Shown here piece by piece: positions 43,383-52,436 of a DNA stretch of 64,000 nucleotides. This DNA comes from VAXT01 sp035318925. GTDB lineage: Bacteria > Actinomycetota > Thermoleophilia > Gaiellales > Gaiellaceae. Positions within the stretch are counted from its first letter, which is position 1; every line of letters begins with the position of its first letter. The notes under the pieces are model-generated. The model was not told where the DNA came from, made no database searches, and saw nothing but the letters and a program-made list of their open reading frames with translations. The stretch lies in the NCBI GenBank assembly GCA_035318925.1, contig DATHDS010000008.1:50422-114421 (forward strand), given 5' to 3'. A program made the translations under genes and the position numbers.

Positions 43383-44521
43383 GCCAGTGCCAGCTCGAGG
43401 ACCCGCCGGACGACCTTCTCGCCGTCGAAATGCTCCTCGGCGAGCTCGCGCGCGTGGCGGGAATGGCTCTCGTAGTCGGCCTCCACGGCCTCGATCGCAG
43501 CGGCTGCCTCATCGAGGTCGCGAAAGCGCAGCAGCCCCTTTGCCTCGGGAAGGAACCGGCTCGGCCCGGTGTGCTCGACCACCGCGGGCTTGGCGCTCGC
43601 GAGATAGCAGATCGTGCGATCGCTGATCCAGGCGTTGGCCAGCAGCCGGCAGGACGGTTTCGCGCAGCTGAACTCGGCCCGAGAGCCCTGGATGTAGGCG
43701 CGGTAGTCCTCCGGCGTCGGGCACGCCTCCCAGGCGTCCCGCACGTTCCAGCCACCTTGCTCCAGGACCGGAACGTCTGTCTCGGCCGTGTAGTCGTCCA
43801 GTGTGACCGCCATCTCGAGCGGTTGATTGGCCTGCGCGGGAAGCTGCGCGTAGGCGAGAAAGGCGCTCCGCTTGTCGTTGCAGACGGCCTCGCCGTCCAG
43901 TTCGATCCAATCGCCCCACCAGTTCGTCACCGTCGTGTACGGGCCGGGGGCGGCATCGGCGGCCGGCCACGCGGCCAGGAACACCGGCGAAGGGGTGTGT
44001 TGCCAGCGCAGGCCGCCATCGGGGAAGCGGGCCTCGCTCGTGCCGACCGTCTCCCCGATCGTCAAGTTGAGATCATGGTCGCAGACCTGCAGCTTGCCCT
44101 GGCTCATCCAGAGCTGCAGGAGACCGGGATCGAGGTCGACGAGCGACGTTCGCCGGAACATCTCAAGCGCCCACGTCGGCGTGTCGTAGGCGAAATCGAG
44201 CATGAGTTCCGCCTCCGCCGCGGCGGCCTCGAGGTCGAGCCGGCCGTCCACGAGCCGGGGATCGAGCTCCTGGCCGGTGAAGCTCGTCAGGGCGAGCGCT
44301 GGGCCCAGCCCGTAGAACTCGAGCCGAGCACTGAGGGTGGCGATGTCGCGCTCCACCTCAGCCCTGGGTCTCGTCGCCGCGAGCTCGCCGATGTCCTCGA
44401 GCCAGATGACGCGGCAGCCCAGCGCATGTAGCGACAGGGCCCAGTTGAGATAGACCCAAAGATGACCGGCGCCCTCGGGATAGCCGAGCGTAAGGGGGGT
44501 CATGCAGACGGTCGTGCTCAC
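43379..44521 (-). CDS. Glycosyltransferase-like protein, paralogue of 41534
   Basis: A 380-residue protein beginning at GTG 44521 (ATG 44503 is an alternative giving MTPLTLGYPEGAGHL). It shares features with the paralogue at 41534: an N-terminal sugar-acceptor half (LSLHALGCRVIWLEDIGEL) and a C-terminal half with WISDRTICYLASAKPAVVEHTG and ELAEEHFDGEKVVRRVLE. The donor pocket is GT-B-like. It lies 36 bases after the ABC transporter gene and is coupled to the deacetylase. Confidence 0.75.
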   Translation of the reverse strand: MSTTVCMTPLTLGYPEGAGHLWVYLNWALSLHALGCRVIWLEDIGELAATRPRAEVERDIATLSARLEFYGLGPALALTSFTGQELDPRLVDGRLDLEAAAAEAELMLDFAYDTPTWALEMFRRTSLVDLDPGLLQLWMSQGKLQVCDHDLNLTIGETVGTSEARFPDGGLRWQHTPSPVFLAAWPAADAAPGPYTTVTNWWGDWIELDGEAVCNDKRSAFLAYAQLPAQANQPLEMAVTLDDYTAETDVPVLEQGGWNVRDAWEACPTPEDYRAYIQGSRAEFSCAKPSCRLLANAWISDRTICYLASAKPAVVEHTGPSRFLPEAKGLLRFRDLDEAAAAIEAVEADYESHSRHARELAEEHFDGEKVVRRVLELALA

Positions 44522-44557
44522 GGATCGAATATCGCCCGGCGGTGCGTGGGCGGCCGC

Positions 44558-46351
44558 TCACCCGCCTGAAGCGACGGCTTCGGGCGGCAGCTCCAGGTCG
44601 TCCGTCGGAACACGAAGGCGCGCACCGCTCGGACGCACGAGCCGCCCGTACTCGATCTCGAAGCGCGCGTCACAGTTCTCGAGGGTACTCAGACGGTGGG
44701 CGATCATCAGCGACGTGCGCCCCTGCATGAGGCGCTCGCTCGCCTCCATGATCGCGGTCTCGGTCTGCGTGTCGACCGAGCTCGTCGGCTCGTCGAGGAT
44801 CAGGATCGGCGCGTCCTTCAGGAATGCGCGAGCAAGGGCGATCCGCTGGCGTTCGCCACCCGAGAGCCGCATGCCGCGCTCGCCGACCACGGTGTCGTAC
44901 CCGTCGGGCAGCTCGCTGATGAAGTCGTGCGCGTTGGCGGCCTCGGCGGCGGCCATGACGTTCCGCGAGCCGGCTGCCGGCCGCGCGTAAGCGATGTTCT
45001 CGGCGATGCTGGTCGAGAAGAGGACCGGCTCCTGCAGCACGATCCCGAACTGATTCCGTAGGTCGGCGAGCCGGTAGTCGCGCAAGTCGACGCCGTCGAG
45101 CAGGATCGCTCCCGCCGTCGGGTCGTAGAAGCGCGTGATCAGGCTCACGAGCGTCGTCTTGCCGGCGCCGGTCTTGCCGACGATGCCGAGGCGAGTGCCG
45201 GACGCGATGCCGAACGAGATGTCACGCAGGACCGAGAGCTGCCCGTCGTAGCCGAAGGAGACGTCGCGGAACTCGATCGCGCCGCGCGCTCGCCCAAGCC
45301 GGCGGGCGTGCGGCTTCTCCACGACGTCGGGAATCTCATCGAGCAGCTCGAATGCGCGCTCGGCGCTCGCGAGCGAGGACTGGAGGTCGCCGACCTTCTG
45401 GCTGATCGTCTCCAGCGGCCCGTACAGCTGCGAGAGGTAGGCCATGACGATCAGCAGCTCGCCGACCGTGAGCACACCGGTCTGCACGTGCCGGACGCCG
45501 AAGAACAGCACCGCGGCCGTCCCGATCGCGATCGCGGTGTTGACCGCGAGCCCGAAGGCCGCCTCGGTGAACGAGAGGCGCACCCGCGCCCGCACCGTGC
45601 GGTCAGAGCGGGCGATGTAGCGCGCGTGCTCGTCCCGCTCCTTGCCGAAGGCCTTGACGACGCGCATCGAGGTGAGCACGTCCTGGAGGACGCCGAGGGC
45701 CGAGCTCTCGAGCTCCTTGAGGTCGTGGTACCGGCGGTGCACACGCCGCGTGTAGAAGCGCGAGAGAACGAAGAGCGCCGGGACGACCCCGAGGGCGATC
45801 AACGCCAGTTGTAGGTCGATGAGCGAGGTCACGTAGAGCGCCGAGAGGAGCATCGCCGCGGCGCCCACGAACGGGATCACGCTCTCGACGATGTGCTGCA
45901 TGGCTTCCGCGTCGTACTGGATGCGGTAGATCGAGTCGTGGCTTCCGCGGGTGTCGTGGAACGAGAGCGACAGCCGCTGGACGTGGCGGAAGAGCCGGCC
46001 GCGGAAGTCGAGCGTCAGCCGCTCGCCGGTCCGCGTCTGCAGCACGTAGCTGACGAGCGCCTGGAGCTCGCCCAGAAGCACGATCAGAACCTGCAGGACG
46101 GCCACGACCACGAGCAGACTGATGCTCGTACGCACAACCGACGCCGGCAACAGCGTGTCGACGAACCCGGGGAGAGGGTGGTTGTCGATCACGCTGTCGA
46201 CCGCGATCTTGAGCGGTACCGGCGTCAGAAGCAGGAGCGGCGTCGCGAGCAGGTCGACCACGAGAAGAACGAGAATCTGGCGCCAGAACGGCCTGAGCTG
46301 GCCCAGGATCCTGCGTGACATGCGCTGGTTGTTCACGGCGGGCTCGCTCAC
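44558..46351 (-). CDS. ABC exporter, fused membrane and ATPase domains
   Basis: A 597-residue type IV (MsbA-like) half-transporter. Six transmembrane helices occupy about residues 20-310. The ATPase has Walker A GKTGAGKTT, Q-loop LQEPVLFS, signature LSGGERQ, Walker B ILILDEPTSSVD and a switch His in MIAHRLST. Acts as a homodimer, moving a lipid-linked or amphipathic substrate outward. GTG 46351 overlaps the upstream GH-GT2 stop by GTGA. Its place among glycan-building enzymes suggests it exports their product. Confidence 0.92.
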   Translation of the reverse strand: MSEPAVNNQRMSRRILGQLRPFWRQILVLLVVDLLATPLLLLTPVPLKIAVDSVIDNHPLPGFVDTLLPASVVRTSISLLVVVAVLQVLIVLLGELQALVSYVLQTRTGERLTLDFRGRLFRHVQRLSLSFHDTRGSHDSIYRIQYDAEAMQHIVESVIPFVGAAAMLLSALYVTSLIDLQLALIALGVVPALFVLSRFYTRRVHRRYHDLKELESSALGVLQDVLTSMRVVKAFGKERDEHARYIARSDRTVRARVRLSFTEAAFGLAVNTAIAIGTAAVLFFGVRHVQTGVLTVGELLIVMAYLSQLYGPLETISQKVGDLQSSLASAERAFELLDEIPDVVEKPHARRLGRARGAIEFRDVSFGYDGQLSVLRDISFGIASGTRLGIVGKTGAGKTTLVSLITRFYDPTAGAILLDGVDLRDYRLADLRNQFGIVLQEPVLFSTSIAENIAYARPAAGSRNVMAAAEAANAHDFISELPDGYDTVVGERGMRLSGGERQRIALARAFLKDAPILILDEPTSSVDTQTETAIMEASERLMQGRTSLMIAHRLSTLENCDARFEIEYGRLVRPSGARLRVPTDDLELPPEAVASGG

Positions 46352-48891
46352 GAGTCCTCCGTCGACAGCTCGATCGCCTTGAGCGCGCCCGCGATGCCGG
46401 TGGCGCACTCCTGAAGCTCCCGCAGCGCGAGCAGCAGCGCGGCGCCGCCCAGGAGGGAGGCGGCCGCCCACGCGCCGCTCAACGCGGATGCGGCGAAGAG
46501 AGCTCCGACGAAGATCACGACCAGGGCGCCTGCCTTCGACACTCTCGGCCAGAGGCGGAAGCGTGCGAGCTGCCGGCCGCCACCGTGCTCCTCGACAGCG
46601 AGCAATAGGCGCGCCGAGCCGAGAGGGCCTCCGCGCACCTCGAGGTCCCAGCGGTCGAAGTCGCCACCGCGAATGACCGCGGTGCTCGTCTTCTTCAGCG
46701 TCGTCTCGATCGAGCTCAGAAGCCCCTCGGCCGTCTTCCCGCGCTCGCTCCACAGGGCGCAGCTCCGCGGAATCGGGAGCACGGATCGCCCCGCTCCGCG
46801 GCGGCGCCAGGGAGTGAGGCCGGCACGGAGCCGTCCCACGAGCCGAGCGAGAGGCTGCGCGAGGTAGAGGCCGGCCGTGAGAGCCCGCAGACCCACCTCT
46901 CTCGTCCGCGAGCCGCCGGCACTGACGGCCTGTGGCTTGAGCGCGCTCAGCAGGGCCTGGAAGAGCGTCCCGGCGATCGCCACGACTAGCAGCGGCAGCG
47001 CCACGAGCAGCGGCGTCCACAGCGCGCCTGCCGCGGACAGGAAGGCAAGCGCGCCGATGACGAGGTACCACTCGGGCAGGAGAGGCATGAACCCGGACAT
47101 GCGCCCTTCGGGGTGGTAGATCGACTGGAAGGGGCCGCTGCCCCACGAGCCGTAGTAGATGCGCCAGCGCCGGCGCGCGGAGTTCCGGGCGAAGCCGTCT
47201 CCGTACAGACGGCCGCGCCACGTGACGTGTCCTCCGGTGGTGTACTTCTCGGGCCACTTGCGCTCGAGGTCCGCCTCGGCATTGCCGTAGCCACGCTGCT
47301 GGCGCCAGTAGGCGCGGACGGAGTTGCGCCGGTGGTGCCAGACGACCGCAGCCGGGCTGAAGCCGATGGTGAGGCCGCGTTCGCGCAGCCGCCAGCAGAT
47401 GTCCACGTCGTCACCCGCGGCGCGAAACCGCGGATCGAAGCCGCCGACCTCCTCGAGCACATGCCGGCGGAAGGCCATATTGCAACCGGGGATGTGCTCC
47501 GCCTCCCGGTCGGAGAGCAGCACGTGCGTCGGGCCTCCGGGCGCATTGGCGACGCAGCGGGCGATCAACCCATCCTCGGGGCAGGCCAGGTTGGGTCCCC
47601 CTACGCCCGAGTGTTGCGAGCTCATGAACGTGTAGGCGAGATACTTCAGCCAGTCGCGATCGGGTCTCGCGTCATCGTCGATGTAGGCGACGATCTCCCC
47701 CGAGGCGGCACTGAGCCCGGTGTTGCGTGCGGACGAGAGGCCGCGATTCTCCGTTCTGATCAGGCGGCAGTCGAACTCGGAAGCGATCGCCGCCGACGAG
47801 TCGGTCGAGCCGTCGTCGACGACGATCACCTCGTACGCGGGGTAGTCGAGTGCGTCGAGGCCGTCGAGAGTCTCGCCGAGGGTCGCCGAGCCGTTGTACG
47901 TGCAAACGACGACCGATACTCGTCGCCAGCTCACGCCAGGCGGAAACGGCGTCCTGCTGAACGCTTCCTCGACAGCGGCCAGCGCCGGCTTCGGCTGCCG
48001 GTCGCGGTCCGTGAGGCCGAAGTCCCAGTCCTCGATGTCGTGACCGCCACGGTGCCACTCGTCGGTCCACGAGAAGACGAACGCTCCCGCGCACCCCGCC
48101 GCGAACGCGGTCGAGATCTGCCAGCTGAGGGCAAAGGCCTGGTCGCGGAGCCCGTGCCGGCGGCTGTCGAGCCCGATCTCGGCCATGACGAGCGGCCGGT
48201 CCTCGGCCACGTTCTGCAGGCGCGCGAGGTAGGCCTCGAGCCGATCAGGCTGCTCGAGGAAGACGTTGAAGCAGACGAGGTCGAGGAACGGCAGCTGGAG
48301 GTACTCCGTCGAGGGGTAGCTGACGTAGGTGACGAGCGCGTCAGGATCTTCGGACTTGGCCGCCCGATACAGTCGCTCGAGGAACGCCTCGATCCGGCGG
48401 CGGCCGTGCCAGCGCACGATCGGCGCCGGGATCTCGTTCCCGATCGTGTAGCAGAGAATCGCCGGATGCCCGGCGCACGCTCGAACGGCCTCGCGCACGC
48501 GTTGTTCGATCGAGTCTGCGCGGCCGGGGTCGTCGAGGAACGCGATGTGCTGCTCCCACGGCACTCCGACCATGACGTAGAGGCCGTGTCGCTGCGCCAG
48601 GTCGAGGAGCCAGCGCGGCGGCACCGTGTAGGTCCGGACCGCGTTCAGGCCCGCAGCGGCCATCTGCTCGAAGTCGCGCTCGACGGTGAGCTCGTCCCCG
48701 TATTCGGATCCGTGCTCGCCCTCGCGGAAGGTGCCGTACGTGACACCGCGCAGGTAGAGCTTGCGGTTCCCGGCATAGAGGAACTTCCCGCGCACGTGTG
48801 GGCGTGTCGCCAGGGCAAGGCGACCCGGAACGTGGCCGTTCGGAGCGGCCGTCGTTCCCCGATCGGGCTTGGTTTGGGGCCTCGTCGACAT
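46348..48891 (-). CDS. Fusion of a GH clan-A-like hydrolase and a GT2 glycosyltransferase with membrane helices
   Basis: An 847-residue protein. Residues about 36-310 form a TIM-barrel glycosidase-like domain: LRGVTYGTF, the acid/base NE in YTIGNEIP, and a putative nucleophile Glu in MAEIGLDS, as in clan GH-A enzymes. Residues about 325-570 are a GT2 domain: VSVVVCTYNG, IVVDDGST, DxD-type YIDDDARPD and the catalytic GGFDPRFRAAGDDVDICWR. Four or so helices follow (WYLVIGALAFLSAAGALW onward), with a final hydrophobic pair near the C-terminus. There is no signal peptide. It may make and trim, or bind, one glycan. First of the tightly coupled exporter/GT genes. Confidence 0.9.
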   Translation of the reverse strand: MSTRPQTKPDRGTTAAPNGHVPGRLALATRPHVRGKFLYAGNRKLYLRGVTYGTFREGEHGSEYGDELTVERDFEQMAAAGLNAVRTYTVPPRWLLDLAQRHGLYVMVGVPWEQHIAFLDDPGRADSIEQRVREAVRACAGHPAILCYTIGNEIPAPIVRWHGRRRIEAFLERLYRAAKSEDPDALVTYVSYPSTEYLQLPFLDLVCFNVFLEQPDRLEAYLARLQNVAEDRPLVMAEIGLDSRRHGLRDQAFALSWQISTAFAAGCAGAFVFSWTDEWHRGGHDIEDWDFGLTDRDRQPKPALAAVEEAFSRTPFPPGVSWRRVSVVVCTYNGSATLGETLDGLDALDYPAYEVIVVDDGSTDSSAAIASEFDCRLIRTENRGLSSARNTGLSAASGEIVAYIDDDARPDRDWLKYLAYTFMSSQHSGVGGPNLACPEDGLIARCVANAPGGPTHVLLSDREAEHIPGCNMAFRRHVLEEVGGFDPRFRAAGDDVDICWRLRERGLTIGFSPAAVVWHHRRNSVRAYWRQQRGYGNAEADLERKWPEKYTTGGHVTWRGRLYGDGFARNSARRRWRIYYGSWGSGPFQSIYHPEGRMSGFMPLLPEWYLVIGALAFLSAAGALWTPLLVALPLLVVAIAGTLFQALLSALKPQAVSAGGSRTREVGLRALTAGLYLAQPLARLVGRLRAGLTPWRRRGAGRSVLPIPRSCALWSERGKTAEGLLSSIETTLKKTSTAVIRGGDFDRWDLEVRGGPLGSARLLLAVEEHGGGRQLARFRLWPRVSKAGALVVIFVGALFAASALSGAWAAASLLGGAALLLALRELQECATGIAGALKAIELSTEDS

Positions 48892-48900
48892 AGGGGCCGC

Positions 48901-49494
48901 CTAGGCCCTCAGGATCACGATGTCGTTGGCCACCCGACCGCCTTTGCTACGGGTCACGTAGACGGTCTGGCCGATTGCGATGTCGCCGATGCGCCCGAGG
49001 AGGTCCTTGGTCACCGTCGGCTTGTTTGCGAGCCGGTAGGTCACGACTCGACCGTTCAGGTAACGCACTCGAATCGTCCTCGCGGAGACCGCCCTGATCT
49101 GCGCCATGCGGTTCTTCAGCCGGCCCTTGCCGTTGCCCTGCCCCCAGGATGGAGGCACTTCGCCGAGCTTCGTCCCCGCAGGCGCTATGTGAAGCTGGGT
49201 GACGCGGCCGGTCCTGGCGCTGCGAATGAGCTCGACGATCTGGCCGCGGCGCAGGTCGGCGACGGTGCCGCTGACCATGCGGATGACGCGGGTCTCGTCG
49301 GTAATCGCAATCGTCACCGCCACGCTTGTGCTCTGGACCTCGATCTCGTCCCTCGAAGCCCCGATCACGACGCCGCGGACAGGCGTGTTGCCTCCGCGGG
49401 CGGCGAGGCCTGGCGTCGCGCAGAGGCCGAGCGCGAGCAACGCTGCGGCGACAGCGGCGACGCGTGAATACCCATGCGGCGACCGGGTTCCCAT
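48901..49494 (-). CDS. Secreted DUF5666-like beta-barrel protein
   Basis: A 197-residue exported protein: signal peptide (AAVAAALLALGLCATPGLAA), then a repeated small OB-like fold (VRGVVIGASRDEIEVQS; IRAVSARTIRVRYLNGRVVTY) typical of DUF5666 proteins. Function unknown. ATG 49494 is used. It is 9 bases upstream of the GH-GT2 gene on the same strand, so it probably heads the operon, and it is divergent from the two-component system. Confidence 0.72.
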   Translation of the reverse strand: MGTRSPHGYSRVAAVAAALLALGLCATPGLAARGGNTPVRGVVIGASRDEIEVQSTSVAVTIAITDETRVIRMVSGTVADLRRGQIVELIRSARTGRVTQLHIAPAGTKLGEVPPSWGQGNGKGRLKNRMAQIRAVSARTIRVRYLNGRVVTYRLANKPTVTKDLLGRIGDIAIGQTVYVTRSKGGRVANDIVILRA

Positions 49495-49538
49495 GCCCAC
49501 GATCGTAGGAGCAGAGCCTTAAAGCAGACGGTTTTGAT

Positions 49539-49556
49539 CCTGAGAGGTTCCTGAGA
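49539..49556. promoter_or_regulatory. Direct repeats with 11-bp period, likely response-regulator site
   Basis: CCTGAGA occurs twice (49539-49545 and 49550-49556), start-to-start 11 bases. OmpR/PhoB-type regulators bind such head-to-tail repeats as tandem dimers. The site lies in the 114-bp gap between the DUF5666-like gene (minus) and the OmpR-type regulator gene (plus), so it may control both. Confidence 0.5.
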
Positions 49557-49608
49557 CCGAGGCGAACATCCGTTTGGAGCTCTAGCGCCGGCGCTATCGT
49601 GACGTCCG

Positions 49609-50328
49609 ATGCGTGCTCAGGGGCTCAGCGGGGAAGCCTCGACGAACGAGCCCCAGGAAAACGATCCTCTGCGCATCCTCGTCGTCGAGGACGAGCCTCA
49701 AATCGCAAACTTTCTTCGCGTCGGGCTCGGCTATGAAGGCTTCTCCGTGGCTGTCGCCGAGGACGGCTACGAGGCGCTTGCCGAGCTGAAGAACTTCAAG
49801 CCGCAGCTCGTCATCCTCGATCTGATGCTGCCGGGGATCGACGGCATGGAGCTGGCCAGGCGCATGCGGCAGGACTCGGGCCTGATGATCATCATGTTGA
49901 CCGCCCGTGACCAGGTCGAAGACCGGATCGCGGGCCTCCGAGCGGGCGCCGACGACTACCTCGTCAAGCCGTTCGACTTCGAGGAGCTCGTCGCACGGAT
50001 CCACGCCGTCACGCGCCGCCGGCTCTCTCCTGAGGCGGGCGTCCTGAAAGCCGGGCCGGTCACACTCGATCAGGAGCGTCACGTCGTCACGCGCGGCGGC
50101 TCTGAAGTCGAGCTGACGGTCAAGGAGTACGACCTGCTGTTCCTCTTCCTCAGGCACGCCGGGCGCGTGCTCTCACGGCGATTCATCCTGGATCAGGTGT
50201 GGGGCCACGAGTTCTACGACGAGAACAACGTCGAGGTGTACGTCCGCTATCTCCGGCGGAAGCTCGACGATCCCGACCATGAGCTGATCGAGACCGTGCG
50301 CGGCGTGGGCTACCGCCTCCGCGGCTGA
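49609..50328 (+). CDS. OmpR-family response regulator
   Basis: A 239-residue two-component regulator. The receiver has EDE (27-29), phosphoacceptor Asp71 in LDLMLPG, Thr in MLTARD and Lys in LVKPFDFEEL. The C-terminal winged helix (residues about 140-239) ends with EVYVRYLRRKLDDP and VRGVGYRLRG, diagnostic of the OmpR group. The sensor kinase gene follows after 3 bases. Divergent from the glycan operon, and a pair of 11-bp-spaced repeats lies between. Confidence 0.93.
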   Translation: MRAQGLSGEASTNEPQENDPLRILVVEDEPQIANFLRVGLGYEGFSVAVAEDGYEALAELKNFKPQLVILDLMLPGIDGMELARRMRQDSGLMIIMLTARDQVEDRIAGLRAGADDYLVKPFDFEELVARIHAVTRRRLSPEAGVLKAGPVTLDQERHVVTRGGSEVELTVKEYDLLFLFLRHAGRVLSRRFILDQVWGHEFYDENNVEVYVRYLRRKLDDPDHELIETVRGVGYRLRG

Positions 50329-50331
50329 TCG

Positions 50332-51849
50332 ATGATCCGATCGTTCCCGAACACCCTGCGCGGGCGAATCCTGCTCTCGCAGCTCGGGCTCTTCGCCGTC
50401 CTTCTGCTCGCGCTCGGCATCGTCCAGTCGTCGATCCTGTCCGGGTACCTCCACGACTCGACCATCGACAGCATCAGGGAGCCGGCCCGGACCGAGCTCG
50501 AGGTGCTCGGTCCCTGCTTCGTTCGCACCACAGCCGGCCTGGACCGCAACGCGCAGGTACTGGCACAGCTCCTGGGAACCGGCAATTCGGGCGTGAAGAT
50601 CGTCGATCGCCGGGGGGCGGCGCTCGCGGATCACGCGGTCGGCGTGCCCGGCGCCGCCAAGCCGCTGGAGCTCTCAGCAGCCACGGTCCACGAGCTCATC
50701 GCTTCCGTCCCGACGCCGAAGGCGCGTTCCGGCACCCGCCGGCCCAGGTGCACGGCCGGATCCGCAGGCCCCGTGACCCGCGCGCAACCGCCCGCGACTG
50801 CGAACACGTCGGCCGACGATTACGAGCTCGTCGCCGTCGCGCTCGGGCCGCCGGACAAGCCCGTCGGCTTCGCGATTCTCGGCCGCTCGCCGTCGGGGGC
50901 GGAGGCGACCGTCCACCGCGTCCGAAACATCTTCGCGGTCGGCGCCGTGGCCGCGCTGCTCTTGGGCGCCCTCGTATCGCTCGTGCTGACCGGTCTTGCC
51001 CTGCGTCCGCTGCGCAGCGTGACGACGACGGCCGAAGAGATCGCCGCGGGCGATCTGCACCGGCGAGCGAACATTCAAACGCGGGACGAGGTCGGGCGCC
51101 TGGGCTCGGCGTTCGACCGGATGATCGGCCGCCTCGAGGAAGCCTTCGCCAGAGTCACCGAGTCGGAGCAGCGGATGCGACGCTTTCTCGCCGACGCGTC
51201 ACACGAGTTGCGCACACCGCTGACGGCTCTGCGCGGGACCTCGCAGGTTCTTCTACGCCACGGCCACGCCGACCGCCCGGAGGTGACCGAAGCCGTCCGC
51301 GACATCCACGACGAAGCGGTCCGACTCTCACATCTCGTCGACGACCTGTTGACGCTCAACCGTCTGGACGCCGAGGAGCCCTTGCACCCGGAGGACATCG
51401 CCTTGACGGCGTTCATCGACGATTTCGCGGACCGGTACATGAGCGCGTGGTCCAACCGCGAGTTCGATTTCGACCGGGAAGCCTTCGCGAGAGCTCACGT
51501 GTGGGCGGATCCCGAGGCGTTGAGACGGATGCTGCTCAATGTCGTCGACAACGCCGCGAAATACAGTTCCGCGGAGAGCCCGATCAAGGTGACCGCGGAA
51601 GCGGGATCGCAGACCGTGGCGATTCAGGTCAGCGACGAGGGGCCCGGGCTCAGCGCGGAGGATCAGAAGCATGTCTTCGACCGGTTCTATCGCGGAAGCC
51701 AAAGCAGATCACGCCGCACCGGCGGCAGCGGACTCGGACTGGCGATCGTTCAGGCCCTCGCGCAAAGAAGCGTGGGTAGCGTCTCCCTCGATACAGGCCC
51801 GGGCCGCGGGACAACCGTCTCGATAACTCTTCCGACCACGGCCGAATAG
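50332..51849 (+). CDS. Sensor histidine kinase of the two-component pair
   Basis: A 505-residue membrane kinase. Transmembrane helices near 12-35 and 200-225 enclose an extracytoplasmic sensor of about 160 residues with two Cys (GPCFV, RPRCTAG). HAMP domain follows, then the phosphoacceptor His291 in ASHELRTPL, the N-box NVVDNAAKYS, and G-boxes SDEGPGLS and GGSGLGLAIVQAL. Ligand unknown. It should phosphorylate the regulator encoded just upstream. Confidence 0.93.
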   Translation: MIRSFPNTLRGRILLSQLGLFAVLLLALGIVQSSILSGYLHDSTIDSIREPARTELEVLGPCFVRTTAGLDRNAQVLAQLLGTGNSGVKIVDRRGAALADHAVGVPGAAKPLELSAATVHELIASVPTPKARSGTRRPRCTAGSAGPVTRAQPPATANTSADDYELVAVALGPPDKPVGFAILGRSPSGAEATVHRVRNIFAVGAVAALLLGALVSLVLTGLALRPLRSVTTTAEEIAAGDLHRRANIQTRDEVGRLGSAFDRMIGRLEEAFARVTESEQRMRRFLADASHELRTPLTALRGTSQVLLRHGHADRPEVTEAVRDIHDEAVRLSHLVDDLLTLNRLDAEEPLHPEDIALTAFIDDFADRYMSAWSNREFDFDREAFARAHVWADPEALRRMLLNVVDNAAKYSSAESPIKVTAEAGSQTVAIQVSDEGPGLSAEDQKHVFDRFYRGSQSRSRRTGGSGLGLAIVQALAQRSVGSVSLDTGPGRGTTVSITLPTTAE

Positions 51850-51904
51850 CCTCGCGTTCCCACCCGACCGCCCCGCGGAGCTTCAACGGTACGATCGATT
51901 CCAG

Positions 51905-51997
51905 GGAGCGGCATGGGCCCGGTGGCCCAGCTGGTCTTCAAAACCGGTGCGGTCGTGCAACCCACGGCTCGGTAGGTTCGACTCCTGCGCCGCTCCG
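51905..51997 (+). tRNA. selC: tRNA-Sec (selenocysteine), anticodon TCA
   Basis: A 93-nt tRNA with an 8-bp acceptor stem (GGAGCGGC/GCCGCTCC), an extended D-stem (GGGCC/GGCCC), anticodon arm CTGGT-CTTCAAA-ACCGG with TCA, long variable arm, and 5-bp T-stem with loop TTCGACT. The 8+5 acceptor/T arrangement is specific for bacterial tRNA-Sec. Discriminator G at 51997; CCA not encoded. SelA and SelB are encoded 13-17 kb upstream. Confidence 0.97.
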
Positions 51998-52073
51998 TAG
52001 AGCGGAACGTCTCCGCCAAGCGGGACGACGTTCCTCGCGTTGCCCTCCACCATCTCTGCGATAACGTCGCTTG

Positions 52074-52397
52074 ATGGATCCCGATCGGGCACGCGAACTT
52101 CTGGCATCCGAGCGCGAACGTATTGAGCGCGCGTTGGCCGAGCTGCGGCATCAGGACACAGGCGCGCCGGCCGATGAATTGGATCCGGCGAATCTCGCAT
52201 CCGACCTGTACCAGGAGGAGCTCGACGAGGGTCTGGCCGACGATCTTCGAGACCAGCTCGCCGCGGTCGAGCGGGCCGAGGCCCGCATTGCCGCCGGTAC
52301 CTACGGTGTCTCGATCGAAAGCGGGAAGCCGATACCGGACGAGCGCCTCGAAGCGGTGCCAACAGCCGAGCGGACGGTCGAGGAGGAAACGCAGTAA
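52074..52397 (+). CDS. DksA/TraR-like protein lacking the zinc-finger cysteines
   Basis: A 107-residue protein with the coiled-coil hairpin and C-terminal pattern of DksA/TraR proteins (ARELLASERERIERALAEL, then ERAEARIAAGTYGVSIESGKPIPDERLEAVPTAER). The usual zinc-finger cysteines (as in YGxCxxCGKPI and RxC) are replaced by Ser and other residues, and the chain has no Cys at all. DksA proteins act in the RNA polymerase secondary channel; without zinc the fold may differ. ATG 52074 is used. First gene after the tRNA-Sec. Confidence 0.75.
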   Translation: MDPDRARELLASERERIERALAELRHQDTGAPADELDPANLASDLYQEELDEGLADDLRDQLAAVERAEARIAAGTYGVSIESGKPIPDERLEAVPTAERTVEEETQ

Positions 52398-52436
52398 CCC
52401 TGCCGGCCGAGGGTCACTTCGGCTGGCTCGGGTCGA

